Origin: Pseudomonas mendocina
Lineage (GTDB): Bacteria > Pseudomonadota > Gammaproteobacteria > Pseudomonadales > Pseudomonadaceae
Length of the DNA stretch: 64,000 nt
Reading direction: 5' to 3'
Assembly: GCF_900636545.1 (NCBI RefSeq)
Contig: NZ_LR134290.1
Coordinates: 1,364,001 to 1,428,000, forward strand
Shown one piece after another: positions 10,412 through 21,390 of the stretch. The translations under genes and the position numbers were made by a program. The first letter of the stretch is position 1, and each line of letters begins with the position of its first letter. The notes beneath the pieces are model-generated. The model worked only from the letters and a program-made list of their open reading frames with translations, was not told the origin of the DNA and searched no databases.

Positions 10412-10442
10412 CAGCGCCGGCCCATTCATTGGGCCGGCGCTG
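10412..10442 (-). other. Strong intercistronic stem-loop between tctC and tctB
   Basis: CAGCGCCGGCCCA (10412-10424) and TGGGCCGGCGCTG (10430-10442) form a perfect 13-bp stem with a 5-base loop, starting 9 bases after the tctC stop. No T tract follows on the minus strand, so it is more likely an mRNA-stabilising or attenuating hairpin than a full terminator. Such an element could raise binding-protein output over the permeases. Confidence 0.7.
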
Positions 10443-10451
10443 CGTCATGAC

Positions 10452-11429
10452 TCACTTGGCCTGGCGCAGTTGATCCTTGAACTGCATGAAGTCTTCGCGG
10501 GTCTTGGCCAGAATCTGCTTGGCGTCTTCGGTGGCGAAGAACGCGACCGGCTGCTTGAACTTCTTCAGGTCTTCAGCGTAAGCAGGCTTCTCGGTGATCT
10601 GCTGCATGATGTCAGACATCTTTTTGACGATCGCCGGATCGGTGCCTTTCGGGAAGGCGACCACGTACGGCTTGTCCAGAGTGATGTCCAGGCCTTGCTC
10701 CTTGAGGGTCGGTACGTCAGGGATCAGCGCGTTGCGCTCGGCGTTAGGTTGGCCCAGAGCGACCATCTGGCCACCGCTGACGTAGTCCTGAACGGCGCCA
10801 TAGCTCATTGCGCCCAGATCAAGACGACCACCGAGCATGCCCACTACGCGGTCAGACACAGTGCCGCCGTCGACCATTTTCAGTTTGGTACCGGTGAGCT
10901 TTTCCAGCTGCAGGCCCTGCACGTGAGAGAAGTTACCGATCTCGGTGCCGTAGGTGATGCTGCCCGGATTGGCCTTGGCCTTCTCGATCAGGTCTTTCAT
11001 GCTGGTGATGCCGGACTGTTTGTTAGCGACGAAAACTGCGCTCTTGTCCACGCCGGCGATGCAGGAGACATCGAAGGCTTCGTAGCTGTCTTCGGTCAGG
11101 CCGGCCACTTCGTTGACGATCAGTTGGCCCGGGTGAGTAAAGAGGATGGTGTTGCCGTCCGGCGCTGCGCCCTTGACCTGTTCGGCCGCCAGGGTGCCCC
11201 CGCCGCCAGCGACGTTGGTCACCACCATGGTCTTGCCGGTAATCTCGTTGAAGTACTTGGCCATCATGCGGGCGTTGAAGTCGGTGTCGCCACCGGGGTT
11301 GGCGATAACCACCACCTGGATTGGGCGAGTCGGCCAGTTGACTTCATCGGCGAAAGTGGCGGCATGGGTGACCAGGGCACCGACACCGACCAGGGCAGAG
11401 AGCAGAGAAGCGCGGAATGTTTTTTTCAT
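10452..11429 (-). CDS. Tripartite tricarboxylate transporter substrate-binding protein TctC
   Basis: This is the periplasmic binding protein of the TTT transporter (Bug family), 325 residues. A Sec signal peptide occupies about residues 1-27 (MKKTFRASLLSALVGVGALV..TFA). The mature protein begins near DEVNWPTRPI, and the W-P-x-(R/K)-P-I sequence is typical of this family. CGGAG lies 7 bases upstream of ATG 11429. It is 36 bases downstream of a glucarate dehydratase gene, suggesting it binds a hexarate. Expected to be the most abundant subunit. Confidence 0.92.
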   Translation of the reverse strand: MKKTFRASLLSALVGVGALVTHAATFADEVNWPTRPIQVVVIANPGGDTDFNARMMAKYFNEITGKTMVVTNVAGGGGTLAAEQVKGAAPDGNTILFTHPGQLIVNEVAGLTEDSYEAFDVSCIAGVDKSAVFVANKQSGITSMKDLIEKAKANPGSITYGTEIGNFSHVQGLQLEKLTGTKLKMVDGGTVSDRVVGMLGGRLDLGAMSYGAVQDYVSGGQMVALGQPNAERNALIPDVPTLKEQGLDITLDKPYVVAFPKGTDPAIVKKMSDIMQQITEKPAYAEDLKKFKQPVAFFATEDAKQILAKTREDFMQFKDQLRQAK

Positions 11430-11465
11430 TGGAATACTCCGGGTTGGGATAAAAAGCCGCGCGAG

Positions 11466-12860
11466 TCAGTCGCGGCCTAGGCTGGGACGTTTCGGGTCAT
11501 ACTGCCAACCCGGAACCAGGTACTGCATGGCCATGGCGTCGTCACGCGCGCCGTTGGCCACCTTCTTGTAAAGCTCATGTGCGGCCATGATCCGCTCCAT
11601 GTCCGGCTCGATACCGAGGCCGGGTTTGTCCGAGACCTGCACCTGGCCGCCTACGATCTGCAGCGGCTCGCAGGTCAGGCGCTCCTCGCCTTCCTGCCAG
11701 ATCCAGTGCGTATCGATGGCGGTGACGCGGCCCGGTACGGCGGCGGCGGCATGGGTGAACATGGCCAGGGAAATATCGAAGTGGTTGTTCGAATGCGAAC
11801 CCCAGGTCAGGCCGAACTCTTCACAGACCTGGCCGAGGCGTACGGCGCCCTGCATGGTCCAGAAGTGCGGGTCGGCCAGGGGGATGTCGACGGCTTCCAG
11901 GCGCAGCGAATGCCCCATCTGCCGCCAGTCTGTGGCGACCATGTTGGTGGCGGTGGGAATGCCGGTGGCACGCTTGAATTCGGCCATCACCTCGCGGCCC
12001 GAGTAGCCGTTTTCCGGGCCGCAGGGGTCCTCGGCATAGGTCAGCACATGGTTCTGGCCCTGACACAGGGCGATGGCCTCATCCAGCGACCAGGCGCCAT
12101 TGGGATCGAGGGTCACGCGGGCCTCGGGGAAGCGCGCCTTGATCGCACGGATCGCGTCCATCTCCTCGGCGCCACGCATCACGCCGCCCTTGAGCTTGAA
12201 GTCGTTGAAGCCGTAGCGCGCATGCGCCGCCTCGGCCAGGCGGGCAATGGCCTCTGGCGTCAGTGCGGCCTGATGGCGCAGGTGGTACCAGTCGTCCGCC
12301 GAGCCCTTGCCGGCGAGGTAGGGTAGATCGGTGCGCTGGCGCTCACCTATATAGAAGAGGTAAGCGAGCATCGGCACGCTATCGCGTTGCTGGCCGCTGC
12401 CGAGCAGCTCGGCCACCGGCACGTCGAGATGCTGGCCGAGCAGATCGAGCAGGGCGGCTTCGACCGCGGTGATCACGTTGTCCAGGCGCAGGTTGATCTC
12501 GTGCGGTTGCTTGAGTACACGAGCTTCGGACTCGGAGGTGACCTGATGCTGAGTGGTCTGCGGCCCCTTGGCCGGGCCGGCGATGGCCTGGCGCAGGCGA
12601 TTGAGCACATGGTTGTAACGGCCGACCGATTGGCCGATCACCAGTTCGCGGCAGCGCTCCAGGGCCTGGCGGATGCCTTCGCCACCTGGGACTTCGCCGC
12701 AGCCGATGCGCCCGGCATTGTCCTTGAGCAGCACCAGATTGCGGGTGAAATAGGGGGCGTGGGCGCCGCACAGGTTGAGCAGCATGCTGTCATGGCCGGC
12801 GACCGGAATGACCTGCATCTCGACGATCTGGGGTGTGCTGCTGCGGGGGGCTTCGTACAT
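11466..12860 (-). CDS. gudD: Glucarate dehydratase, first copy
   Basis: This enolase-superfamily enzyme dehydrates D-glucarate (and often L-idarate) to 5-dehydro-4-deoxyglucarate. The 464-residue protein carries the KxK pair at K222/K224 (FKLKGG), the DPNG metal-ligand region, and H356 within [10 protein letters not shown], plus DTHWIWQ near the C terminus. All are present, so it does not look like an inactive GudX-type paralogue. Relative to the second copy it has about 15 extra residues near position 120 ([13 protein letters not shown]). I chose ATG 12860 (MYEAPRS), with GGAG 10 bases upstream; the in-frame reading to 13034 has no homologous character. It leads the gudD-tctCBA operon, divergent from kdgD. 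Confidence 0.93.
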   Translation of the reverse strand: MYEAPRSSTPQIVEMQVIPVAGHDSMLLNLCGAHAPYFTRNLVLLKDNAGRIGCGEVPGGEGIRQALERCRELVIGQSVGRYNHVLNRLRQAIAGPAKGPQTTQHQVTSESEARVLKQPHEINLRLDNVITAVEAALLDLLGQHLDVPVAELLGSGQQRDSVPMLAYLFYIGERQRTDLPYLAGKGSADDWYHLRHQAALTPEAIARLAEAAHARYGFNDFKLKGGVMRGAEEMDAIRAIKARFPEARVTLDPNGAWSLDEAIALCQGQNHVLTYAEDPCGPENGYSGREVMAEFKRATGIPTATNMVATDWRQMGHSLRLEAVDIPLADPHFWTMQGAVRLGQVCEEFGLTWGSHSNNHFDISLAMFTHAAAAVPGRVTAIDTHWIWQEGEERLTCEPLQIVGGQVQVSDKPGLGIEPDMERIMAAHELYKKVANGARDDAMAMQYLVPGWQYDPKRPSLGRD

Positions 12861-12916
12861 CTTGGCTGGGGCTCCGATACTGGTGCGGCCCTCGGCCGCA
12901 ATGGCGAAGGTACGGT

Positions 12917-13081
12917 TCAGTCGTGCACCGGGATCAGCAGGCGATCCTCGCTGCAGCAAGCAAGAGCATGGGCAAAGAAGGCAACGAAGCCCGCGCGGAA
13001 TACGCTGTTCGGGCGGCCGCTGGCATCGGTGCAATGACCAGCACGATGGCAGGGCAGGGCGGCAGTGAAGGTCTGTGACAT
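12917..13081 (-). CDS. Short ORF of 54 codons upstream of gudD, function unknown
   Basis: ATG 13081 is preceded by GAGG about 10 bases upstream and opens a 54-codon frame ending at TGA 12917, 56 bases before the gudD start. The product (begins [16 protein letters not shown]) has a hydrophobic, Cys-containing middle ([12 protein letters not shown]). I do not recognise it. It lies between a candidate operator and gudD, so it could be a leader ORF, a small protein or a decayed gene fragment. Codon use alone cannot decide. Confidence 0.3.
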   Translation of the reverse strand: MSQTFTAALPCHRAGHCTDASGRPNSVFRAGFVAFFAHALACCSEDRLLIPVHD

Positions 13082-13118
13082 GACCTGGGCCTCGTTTGTT
13101 TTTATTGGAATGTCATAG

Positions 13119-13131
13119 GTTGTCGTATGAC
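13119..13131. promoter_or_regulatory. Candidate operator, copy 1 (gudD side)
   Basis: GTTGTCGTATGAC is an imperfect palindrome of form GTTGT-N3-ATRAC. An overlapping GTCATA/TATGAC inverted repeat (13112-13131) adds to it. It lies about 260 bases upstream of gudD. The same form recurs at 13336, on the kdgD side, which is why I consider both regulatory. The protein that binds is not identified. Confidence 0.45.
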
Positions 13132-13335
13132 TTGGTGAAATTAGTACCAGCCTGTTCCAGGCCTGTCAACGCTGCTCATGGCGAATGATGATTGCGCTGC
13201 CATCTCATCTGGCGCCATGATGGAGCCTGCTCTACGCTTGGCTCTAGCGCTTGAGGTGCGGTTTTGTGGCCAGGTCGGACGACGGCGAAAAAACTTCGAC
13301 GAACGGACGATACGAAAACTGGTGTTTTTTTTGTT

Positions 13336-13348
13336 GTTGTACGATAAC
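13336..13348. promoter_or_regulatory. Candidate operator, copy 2 (kdgD side)
   Basis: GTTGTACGATAAC matches GTTGT-N3-ATRAC and sits 61 bases upstream of the kdgD start, directly after a T-rich run. This position suits repression at or just downstream of the promoter. It shares its outer half-sites with copy 1 at 13119. Confidence 0.5.
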
Positions 13349-13409
13349 GTATCTCTACAGCTGCGGCTGACGTAATTCCTCACAACTCGCTTTACAGGGT
13401 GTTCGCATA

Positions 13410-14321
13410 ATGAATCCACAAGAACTTAAGTCCATCCTCTCCTCCGGTCTGCTGTCTTTCCCGGTGACCGACTTCGATGCTGCCGGTGATTTCAACCAGG
13501 CTGGCTACATCCGCCGCCTCGAGTGGCTGGCACCTTACGGTGCTTCCGCTCTGTTCGCTGCCGGCGGTACAGGCGAGTTCTTCTCCCTGGCGCCGGACGA
13601 ATACAGCGCCGTGATCAAGACTGCCGTAGATACCTGCGAGAAGTCCGTACCGATCCTGGCTGGCGTTGGCGGCCCGACCCGCGTTGCCATCCAGATGGCG
13701 CAGGAAGCCGAGCGCCTGGGCGCCAAGGGCCTGCTGCTGCTGCCGCACTATCTGACCGAAGCCTCGCAGGACGGCGTTGCCGCTCACGTCGAGCAGGTGT
13801 GCAAGTCGGTGAACATCGGCGTGGTGATCTACAACCGCAACGTCTGCCGCCTCAACGCCAATCTGCTGGAACAACTGGCCGAGCGTTGCCCGAACCTGAT
13901 CGGCTACAAGGACGGCCTGGGTGACATCGAGCTGATGGTGTCGATCCGTCGTCGCCTGGGCGAGCGCCTGACCTACCTCGGCGGCCTGCCGACCGCTGAA
14001 GTCTATGCCGCCGCCTACAGGGCGCTGGGTGTGCCGGTTTATTCCTCGGCCGTGTTCAACTTCATCCCGAAAACCGCGATGGACTTCTACCGCGCCATCG
14101 CGGCTGAAGACCACGCCACCGTTGGCAAGCTGATCGACGATTTCTTCCTGCCGTACCTGGACATCCGTAACCGCAAGGCCGGCTATGCCGTGAGCATCGT
14201 CAAGGCCGGTGCCAAGATCGTCGGTTACGACGCCGGGCCGGTACGTGCTCCGCTGACCGATCTGCTGCCGGACGAATACGAAGCCCTGGCCAAGCTGATC
14301 GAAGCCCAAGGCGCGCAGTAA
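13410..14321 (+). CDS. kdgD: 5-dehydro-4-deoxyglucarate dehydratase
   Basis: This enzyme converts 5-dehydro-4-deoxy-D-glucarate to 2-oxoglutarate semialdehyde, water and CO2. The 303-residue protein is a DapA/NAL-superfamily aldolase barrel. The Schiff-base lysine is K167 ([11 protein letters not shown]) and the conserved tyrosine is Y141 (VVIYNRN). The GGTGEFFSL motif near residue 50 is typical of this subfamily. It is the point where all the hexarate dehydratases of the island converge. It is divergent from gudD and followed by a palindromic hairpin and a second gudD. Confidence 0.94.
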   Translation: MNPQELKSILSSGLLSFPVTDFDAAGDFNQAGYIRRLEWLAPYGASALFAAGGTGEFFSLAPDEYSAVIKTAVDTCEKSVPILAGVGGPTRVAIQMAQEAERLGAKGLLLLPHYLTEASQDGVAAHVEQVCKSVNIGVVIYNRNVCRLNANLLEQLAERCPNLIGYKDGLGDIELMVSIRRRLGERLTYLGGLPTAEVYAAAYRALGVPVYSSAVFNFIPKTAMDFYRAIAAEDHATVGKLIDDFFLPYLDIRNRKAGYAVSIVKAGAKIVGYDAGPVRAPLTDLLPDEYEALAKLIEAQGAQ

Positions 14322-14330
14322 TAGCGCAGA

Positions 14331-14356
14331 GGGCCGCTCGCTGCAGCGAGCGGCCC
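14331..14356 (+). other. Intercistronic palindromic hairpin between kdgD and the second gudD
   Basis: A perfect 26-base palindrome: GGGCCGCTCGCTG followed directly by its complement CAGCGAGCGGCCC. It starts 9 bases after the kdgD stop. It lacks a T tract, so it probably stabilises the kdgD end of the message or partly attenuates transcription into gudD. Confidence 0.6.
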
Positions 14357-14432
14357 AGTCGCGTTTCGGCAGGCCGGGCGCGAGTACGTTGAAACATTGT
14401 CGAACCCGCATAAGAACAACAGGGTAACGCTC

Positions 14433-15782
14433 ATGACTTCACAGATTCCTGCCGCTGTCGGCACTCCGCTGATCACCGAGCTGCAAGTCGTACCGGTCGC
14501 CGGTCAAGACAGCATGCTGCTCAATCTGAGCGGTGCCCACGGCCCTTATTTCACCCGCAACATCCTCATTCTCAAGGACAGCGCCGGCCACGTCGGTGTC
14601 GGCGAAGTCCCAGGCGGCGAGGGCATTCGCAAGACCCTCGAAGACGCCCGCTCGATCCTCGTCGGCCAGCCGGTCGGCAACTACAATGCGCTGCTCAACC
14701 AGGTACGCCGCGCCTTCGCTGATCGTGATTCCGGCGGCCGTGGTCTGCAGACCTTCGATCTGCGCATCACCATCCATGCCGTCACCGCGCTGGAGTCGGC
14801 GTTGCTCGACCTGCTTGGTCAGCACCTTGGCGTGCCGGTCGCCGCACTGCTCGGCGAAGGCCAGCAGCGTGATGCGGTGGAAATGCTCGGCTACCTGTTC
14901 TTCGTCGGTGACAAGGACAAGACCGACCTCGGTTACCGCGACGAGCGCGATGCCGATGACACCTGGGAGCGCGTGCGCAACCAGACCGCGTTGACCCCGG
15001 AAACCATCGTCCGCCAGGCCGAGGCCGCACATGCGCGCTATGGCTTCAACGATTTCAAACTCAAGGGCGGTGTGCTGCATGGTGAGGCCGAAGTCGAAGC
15101 GATTCGTGCCCTGGCTGCGCGTTTCCCGAATGCGCGCGTGACGCTCGACCCCAATGGCGGCTGGTCGCTGGATCAGGCCATCGCCCTGTGCCGCGATCTG
15201 CATGGCGTGCTGGCCTATGCAGAAGACCCTTGCGGCGCCGAGAACGGTTACTCCGGTCGTGAAGTGATGGCCGAGTTCCGTCGTGCCACCGGCCTGCCCA
15301 CCGCGACCAACATGATCGCCACCGACTGGCGGCAGATGGGCCACACCATCTCCCTGCAATCGGTGGATATCCCGCTGGCTGACCCGCACTTCTGGACCAT
15401 GGCCGGTTCCGTGCGTGTGGCGCAGATGTGCAACGACTGGGGCCTGACCTGGGGCTCGCACTCCAACAACCACTTCGATATCTCCCTGGCCATGTTCACC
15501 CACGTCGCCGCTGCGGCGCCGGGTCGCGTCACCGCCATCGATACCCACTGGATCTGGCAGGACGGCCAGTACCTGACGCGCAACCCGCTGCGCATCGAGG
15601 GTGGTCTGGTGCAGGTGCCGAAGACTCCAGGCCTCGGCGTCGAGCTGGATTGGGATGCATTGGCCAAGGCGCATGAGCTGTACAAGGCCAAGGGCCTGGG
15701 TTCGCGCGATGACGCCATCGCCATGCAGTACCTGATCCCCAACTGGACCTTCAATAACAAGAAGCCCTGCCTGGTGCGTTGA
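14433..15782 (+). CDS. gudD: Glucarate dehydratase, second copy
   Basis: This 449-residue enolase-superfamily enzyme makes 5-dehydro-4-deoxyglucarate from D-glucarate. KxK residues are K209/K211, the barrel base is H343 ([10 protein letters not shown]), and DPNGGWSLD and [10 protein letters not shown] are conserved. It is clearly paralogous to the copy at 11466-12860 but diverged, notably around residues 100-120 and 160-175. AGGGTAACGC precedes ATG 14433; an upstream TTG at 14397 is less likely. It sits in the same direction as kdgD and the GudP-like carrier. Both copies look catalytically complete, so they may differ in regulation or in substrate (glucarate versus idarate). Confidence 0.93.
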   Translation: MTSQIPAAVGTPLITELQVVPVAGQDSMLLNLSGAHGPYFTRNILILKDSAGHVGVGEVPGGEGIRKTLEDARSILVGQPVGNYNALLNQVRRAFADRDSGGRGLQTFDLRITIHAVTALESALLDLLGQHLGVPVAALLGEGQQRDAVEMLGYLFFVGDKDKTDLGYRDERDADDTWERVRNQTALTPETIVRQAEAAHARYGFNDFKLKGGVLHGEAEVEAIRALAARFPNARVTLDPNGGWSLDQAIALCRDLHGVLAYAEDPCGAENGYSGREVMAEFRRATGLPTATNMIATDWRQMGHTISLQSVDIPLADPHFWTMAGSVRVAQMCNDWGLTWGSHSNNHFDISLAMFTHVAAAAPGRVTAIDTHWIWQDGQYLTRNPLRIEGGLVQVPKTPGLGVELDWDALAKAHELYKAKGLGSRDDAIAMQYLIPNWTFNNKKPCLVR

Positions 15783-15796
15783 GCCAAGCCCGCAGT

Positions 15797-15828
15797 CCCG
15801 TAGGGTGGGCTGAAGCCCACCCTACGGG
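15797..15828. repeat. Perfect 15-bp inverted repeat after gudD
   Basis: CCCGTAGGGTGGGCT (15797-15811) and AGCCCACCCTACGGG (15814-15828) form a stem with a 2-base loop. It belongs to the GTAGGGTGGGCTTCAGCCCACC intergenic repeat family, a second member of which lies at 28032. It lies between gudD and the carrier gene and could act as a hairpin in the message. Confidence 0.6.
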
Positions 15829-15881
15829 TGTCCGGCTCACCTACGGGCTGAACCTTTCCTTCTGTCTCGCGAGCCTTGCCG

Positions 15882-17222
15882 ATGCCAGATGCCAAACCGG
15901 GTCGTGTGCGCTACAGCATCTTGTTGATGCTGTTTCTGGTCACCACCATCACCTTCGCTGACCGTTCCAGTCTGTCGGTCGCCGGTTCGGCGATGCAGGC
16001 CGGTTTGGGCATCGATGCGGTGACGCTCGGCTACATCTTTTCGGCGTTCGGCTGGGCTTACGTGATCGGGCAGATTCCGGGCGGCTGGCTGTTCGACCGC
16101 TTCGGCACCAAGCCGGTGTATACCCTGGCGCTGTTCACTTGGTCGGCGCTGACCTTGCTGCAGGGCTTCGTCGGCTGGCTGCCGACCACCTGGGCGGTGA
16201 CCTCGATGTTTCTCCTGCGGCTGCTGGTGGGCTTTGCCAGCGCGCCGTGCTTTCCTGGGAATGCACGCATTATCGCCTCGTGGTTTCCTACCACCGAGCG
16301 CGCCACCGCTACGGCCATCTCCAGCTCGGCGCAGTACGCCGCCACGGCGCTGTTCGCACCGTTGATGGGCTGGGTAGTGCAGACGATGGGATGGCAAACG
16401 GTATTTATCGTGCTCGGTTGCCTCGGTTTGGCGCTGTCTTTCCTGTGGCTCAAGCAACTGCATGGCCCACGCCAGCACCCGCGTATCGAGGCGGCCGAGC
16501 TGGCCCACCTGGAGCGGGGCGGGGCGCTGATCGATCTGGAAGGGCAGCGGGGGGGCAGTGGCGGTTCGCAGTGGCGCTACCTGAGCCTGCTGCTACGCCA
16601 GCGTACGATGATCGGCATCTACTTCGGTCAGTACTGCAACAACGCCATCACCTATTTCTTCCTCACCTGGTTCCCGGTTTACCTGGTGCAGGCGCGCGGC
16701 ATGACCATTCTGGGTGCCGGTTTCGCCGCCGCCTTACCAGCCATCAGCGGTTGTGTTGGCGGCGTGCTGGGTGGTTTGCTGTCCGATGGCATGTTGCGCC
16801 GCGGTCTTTCGTTGACCCTGGCGCGCAAGCTGCCGATGGTGCTCGGGCTGCTGCTGTCGAGCAGTATGGTGCTGTGCATTTTCGCAGATAGCGACACCGC
16901 CGTGGTGGCGCTGATGGCTCTGGCCTTCTTCGGCAAGGGCCTCGGTTCGCTGGGCTGGACGCTGGTAGCAGACACCTCGCCGCGGCAGATCCTCGGTTTG
17001 TCCGGCGGTTTGTTCAACACCTTCGGCAATCTGGCAGCGATCACCACCCCCATAGTCATCGGCTACCTGGTCAGCCGTACCGGATCATTCGATTGGGCAT
17101 TGGCCTATGTTGGTCTCAATGCCCTGCTGGCGGTCGTGAGCTTCGGCCTGATCGTTGGCCGTATTCACAGGGTCGAGCTGGACGCGGGCGCCTCTGGGCC
17201 CGCATCCGGCTCGGTATCCTGA
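15882..17222 (+). CDS. MFS hexarate transporter, GudP-like (D-glucarate/galactarate:H+ symporter)
   Basis: This 446-residue carrier belongs to the anion:cation symporter branch of the major facilitator superfamily. About 12 membrane segments are visible. TM1 is followed by [11 protein letters not shown], and the loop 2-3 motif ([18 protein letters not shown]) is conserved. That signature is shared with GudP/GarP/DgoT. The neighbours gudD and garD support glucarate/galactarate uptake. The start at ATG 15882 is chosen over a TTG six bases upstream. It gives the island a second uptake route in addition to TctCBA. Confidence 0.88.
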   Translation: MPDAKPGRVRYSILLMLFLVTTITFADRSSLSVAGSAMQAGLGIDAVTLGYIFSAFGWAYVIGQIPGGWLFDRFGTKPVYTLALFTWSALTLLQGFVGWLPTTWAVTSMFLLRLLVGFASAPCFPGNARIIASWFPTTERATATAISSSAQYAATALFAPLMGWVVQTMGWQTVFIVLGCLGLALSFLWLKQLHGPRQHPRIEAAELAHLERGGALIDLEGQRGGSGGSQWRYLSLLLRQRTMIGIYFGQYCNNAITYFFLTWFPVYLVQARGMTILGAGFAAALPAISGCVGGVLGGLLSDGMLRRGLSLTLARKLPMVLGLLLSSSMVLCIFADSDTAVVALMALAFFGKGLGSLGWTLVADTSPRQILGLSGGLFNTFGNLAAITTPIVIGYLVSRTGSFDWALAYVGLNALLAVVSFGLIVGRIHRVELDAGASGPASGSVS

Positions 17223-17244
17223 GTGCACAACAGGAGCAAGCATC

Positions 17245-18801
17245 ATGCAGTTGATTCCCCATCAGGATTCGCCCCGTTACATCCGCCTGCACCCGACCGA
17301 TAACGTCGGCGTAGTGGTCAACGACCAGGGTGTCGCCGCCGGCGGTCAGTTCGACGATGGTCTCAAAGCCGTCGAAGGTATCCCGCAGAGCCACAAGGTG
17401 GCGCTGGTGGATATCGCCGAAGGTGGCGAGGTGGTGCGTTATGGCGAGGTCATCGGCTATGCGCTCAAGCCCATCGCCGCCGGCAGTTGGGTCACCGAGC
17501 AGGTGTTGCGCATGCCCGAGCCGCCGGTGCTGGACAACCTGCCCAAGGCGACCCTCAAGACCTCGCCCGGCGAGCCGCTGGAAGGCTATACCTTCGAGGG
17601 CTTCCGCAACCCGGACGGCAGCGTCGGTACGCGCAACATCCTCGGCGTGACCACCACCGTGCAGTGCGTGGTCGGTGTGCTCGATCATGTGGTCGAGCGC
17701 GTGCGCAAGGAAGTCCTGCCCAAGTACCCCAACGTCGACGACGTGGTGGCGCTGTCGCACAGCTATGGCTGTGGTGTGGCGATCAACGCGCCGGACGCGG
17801 TGGTGCCGATCCGCACGCTATACAACATCAGCCGCAACCCCAACCTGGGTGGCCAGGCGCTGGTGATCAGCCTCGGCTGCGAGAAGCTGCAGGCCAACCA
17901 ATTGATGGATGGCGACCAGCTCACCAACGGCATGGACGAGGAAGATTGGCTGTTCCGCCTGCAGGATTCCGGCACCGGTTTCACCGGCATGGTCGAGCAG
18001 ATCATGGGCATGATCGAGGATCGCCTGAAAGTGCTCGACCAGCGTCGTCGCGAGACCGTGCCGGCTGCCGAACTGGTGGTCGGCATGCAGTGCGGCGGCA
18101 GCGACGCCTTCTCCGGCATCACCGCCAACCCGGCCCTTGGCGTGGCTGCCGACCTGCTGGTGCGCGCCGGCGCTACCGTGATGTTCTCCGAGAACACCGA
18201 AGTGCGTGACGGCATCCACCTGCTGACGCCGCGCGCCGCTACTGTCGAGGTGGCGGATGCGCTGATCCGCGAGATGGGCTGGTACGACCGCTACCTGCAG
18301 CGCGGCATGGCCGACCGCAGCGCCAACACCACACCGGGCAACAAGAAAGGCGGGCTGAACAACATCGTCGAGAAGGCCATGGGTTCCATCGCCAAGTCCG
18401 GCAACAGCCCGATTGCCGGCGTGGTCGCGCCGGGCGAGCGCATTCGTGGCAAGGGCCTGTGGTTCTGCGCTACGCCGGCCAGCGACTTCATCTGCGGCAC
18501 CCTGCAACTGGCGGCGGGCATGAACCTGCACATTTTCACCACCGGGCGCGGCACGCCTTATGGCCTGTCCATGGTGCCGGTGATCAAGGTGGCCACACGC
18601 ACGCAACTGGCTGAGCGCTGGCCGGATCTGATCGACGTCGACGCTGGGCAGATCGTCTCGGGGCGCATGACACTGGAGCAAATGGGCTGGCACATCTTCC
18701 AGCTCTACCTAGACGTGGCCAGCGGTCGCAAGCAGACCTGCGCCGAGCACCTGCGCCTGCACAACGACCTGGTGCTGTTCAACCCGGCGCCGGTGACTTG
18801 A
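17245..18801 (+). CDS. garD: Galactarate dehydratase
   Basis: This enzyme dehydrates galactarate to 5-dehydro-4-deoxyglucarate. At 518 residues it is close to E. coli GarD (about 523). It belongs to the UxaA/GarD family, with an N-terminal SAF-like domain (residues 10-100) and a larger C-terminal catalytic domain. The [11 protein letters not shown] and SHSYGCG segments are typical, as is the GCEKLQANQ motif. AGGAGCAAGCATC precedes ATG 17245; the longer reading from 17155 would overlap the carrier gene. It is unrelated in fold to the enolase-superfamily dehydratases in the same island. Confidence 0.93.
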   Translation: MQLIPHQDSPRYIRLHPTDNVGVVVNDQGVAAGGQFDDGLKAVEGIPQSHKVALVDIAEGGEVVRYGEVIGYALKPIAAGSWVTEQVLRMPEPPVLDNLPKATLKTSPGEPLEGYTFEGFRNPDGSVGTRNILGVTTTVQCVVGVLDHVVERVRKEVLPKYPNVDDVVALSHSYGCGVAINAPDAVVPIRTLYNISRNPNLGGQALVISLGCEKLQANQLMDGDQLTNGMDEEDWLFRLQDSGTGFTGMVEQIMGMIEDRLKVLDQRRRETVPAAELVVGMQCGGSDAFSGITANPALGVAADLLVRAGATVMFSENTEVRDGIHLLTPRAATVEVADALIREMGWYDRYLQRGMADRSANTTPGNKKGGLNNIVEKAMGSIAKSGNSPIAGVVAPGERIRGKGLWFCATPASDFICGTLQLAAGMNLHIFTTGRGTPYGLSMVPVIKVATRTQLAERWPDLIDVDAGQIVSGRMTLEQMGWHIFQLYLDVASGRKQTCAEHLRLHNDLVLFNPAPVT

Positions 18802-18802
18802 G

Positions 18803-20221
<1,419 letters not shown>

Positions 20222-20247
20222 ATCGCAAGATCCAAACAGGAGGAACC

Positions 20248-21189
20248 ATGAGCAAACCCAAGGTGCTGCAGATCGGCCCGCTGAGCGAGTGTTTCAACCG
20301 CGAGCTGGCCGAAGAGTACGAGGTCAGCGCCCTGTGGCAGCAGGCCGAGCCACTGGCGTTCCTGCGTGAACAGGGCGAGCAGTTCATCTACATGGTGTCC
20401 TCGGCTCGTTTCGGCTGCACGGCTGAGCAGCTCGCGCTGCTGCCGAATCTGCGCGCCATCTGCAGTTTTGGTGTCGGCTACGACCCTTATCCACTGGACC
20501 TGCTGCGCGATCGCGGCATTGTGCTCAGCACCACGCCGGACGTGCTCAACGACTGCGTGGCCGACCTGGCCATGGGCCTGATGATCGACAGCGCGCGGCG
20601 CCTGTCCGAGGCCGATCGATTCGTGCGCAGCGGCGCCTGGAACAGCACCACGGGTTTCCCGCTGGCGCGTCGGGTCAGCGGCAAGCGCCTGGGCATCGTC
20701 GGCCTTGGCCGCATCGGTGAGGCAGTGGCCTTGCGCGCCTCGGGTTTCTCCATGCCAGTGCGTTACCACAATCGCCGTGCGGTCGAGGGCAGCCCTTACC
20801 AGCATGAGCCGGATCTGCTGGCGCTGGCGCGCTGGGCGGATTTCCTGGTGCTGACCTGCCCGGGCGGCAAGGCCACCCATCACCTGATCAACGCCGAGGT
20901 GCTCGAGGCTCTGGGCCCGGACGGCTTTCTGGTCAACGTCGCACGTGGCTCGGTGGTCGATGAGGCCGCACTGATCGCGGCGTTGCAGCAGAAGGTGATC
21001 GGCGGTGCCGGGCTGGACGTTTTCGAGCGTGAGCCTCAGGTGCCGGCGGCGCTGCGCGAACTGGACAACGTGGTGCTATTGCCGCACGTCGGTAGCGGCA
21101 GCGTCGAGACGCGCCAGCAGATGGCTGATCTGGTGCTGGACAACCTGCGCGCCTTCATCGCTACCGGCAAGTTGCTGACGCCGCTCTGA
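20248..21189 (+). CDS. D-isomer-specific 2-hydroxyacid dehydrogenase (glyoxylate/hydroxypyruvate reductase-like)
   Basis: This 313-residue NAD(P)-dependent reductase interconverts 2-oxo acids and D-2-hydroxy acids. The Rossmann motif GIVGLGRIGEAVA and catalytic R233, E262 and H280 are all visible. A strong AGGAGG precedes ATG 20248. The gene follows the FAD-linked oxidase by 26 bases. Together they could form a reductase/oxidase pair acting on the same kind of D-2-hydroxy acid. A tartronate semialdehyde or hydroxypyruvate role is possible but not shown. Confidence 0.86.
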   Translation: MSKPKVLQIGPLSECFNRELAEEYEVSALWQQAEPLAFLREQGEQFIYMVSSARFGCTAEQLALLPNLRAICSFGVGYDPYPLDLLRDRGIVLSTTPDVLNDCVADLAMGLMIDSARRLSEADRFVRSGAWNSTTGFPLARRVSGKRLGIVGLGRIGEAVALRASGFSMPVRYHNRRAVEGSPYQHEPDLLALARWADFLVLTCPGGKATHHLINAEVLEALGPDGFLVNVARGSVVDEAALIAALQQKVIGGAGLDVFEREPQVPAALRELDNVVLLPHVGSGSVETRQQMADLVLDNLRAFIATGKLLTPL

Positions 21190-21290
21190 TCCCGCTCGCC
21201 ACGGAATACGCCAGGCGGCGTTTGCCGCCAGGCCTATCGTTACATCGCCACAAGCGCTGTAATCGTTTTCTACCTCACCTGCAGCATCCC

Positions 21291-21318
21291 CGGCGCACCA
21301 CAAGTGCGCCGTTTTTTC
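21291..21318 (+). terminator. Rho-independent terminator at the end of the hexarate operon
   Basis: CGGCGCAC (21291-21298) pairs with GTGCGCCG (21304-21311), followed by TTTTTT. It lies about 100 bases after the 2-hydroxyacid dehydrogenase stop and before the ABC exporter genes. Confidence 0.85.
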
Positions 21319-21390
21319 TTCCGTGCGCTGATGTCGGTGCCTCATGCCCTGTAAACTGTGGCGTTTTCCGCAGGCAAGGGGCCATCCACC

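Larger units (their letters stand above)
12861..13409. other. Divergent intergenic region between gudD and kdgD
   Basis: This 549-base gap has no confident gene. It holds the 54-codon ORF described separately, two copies of a GTTGT-N3-ATRAC palindrome, and an AT-rich stretch around 13315-13350 that probably contains the kdgD promoter. It must carry the promoters for both arms of the hexarate island. Confidence 0.6.

Noticed and set aside
11466..15782. One of the two gudD copies being an inactive GudX-like paralogue
   Set aside because: Both keep the KxK, DPNG, HSNNH and DTHWIW motifs.
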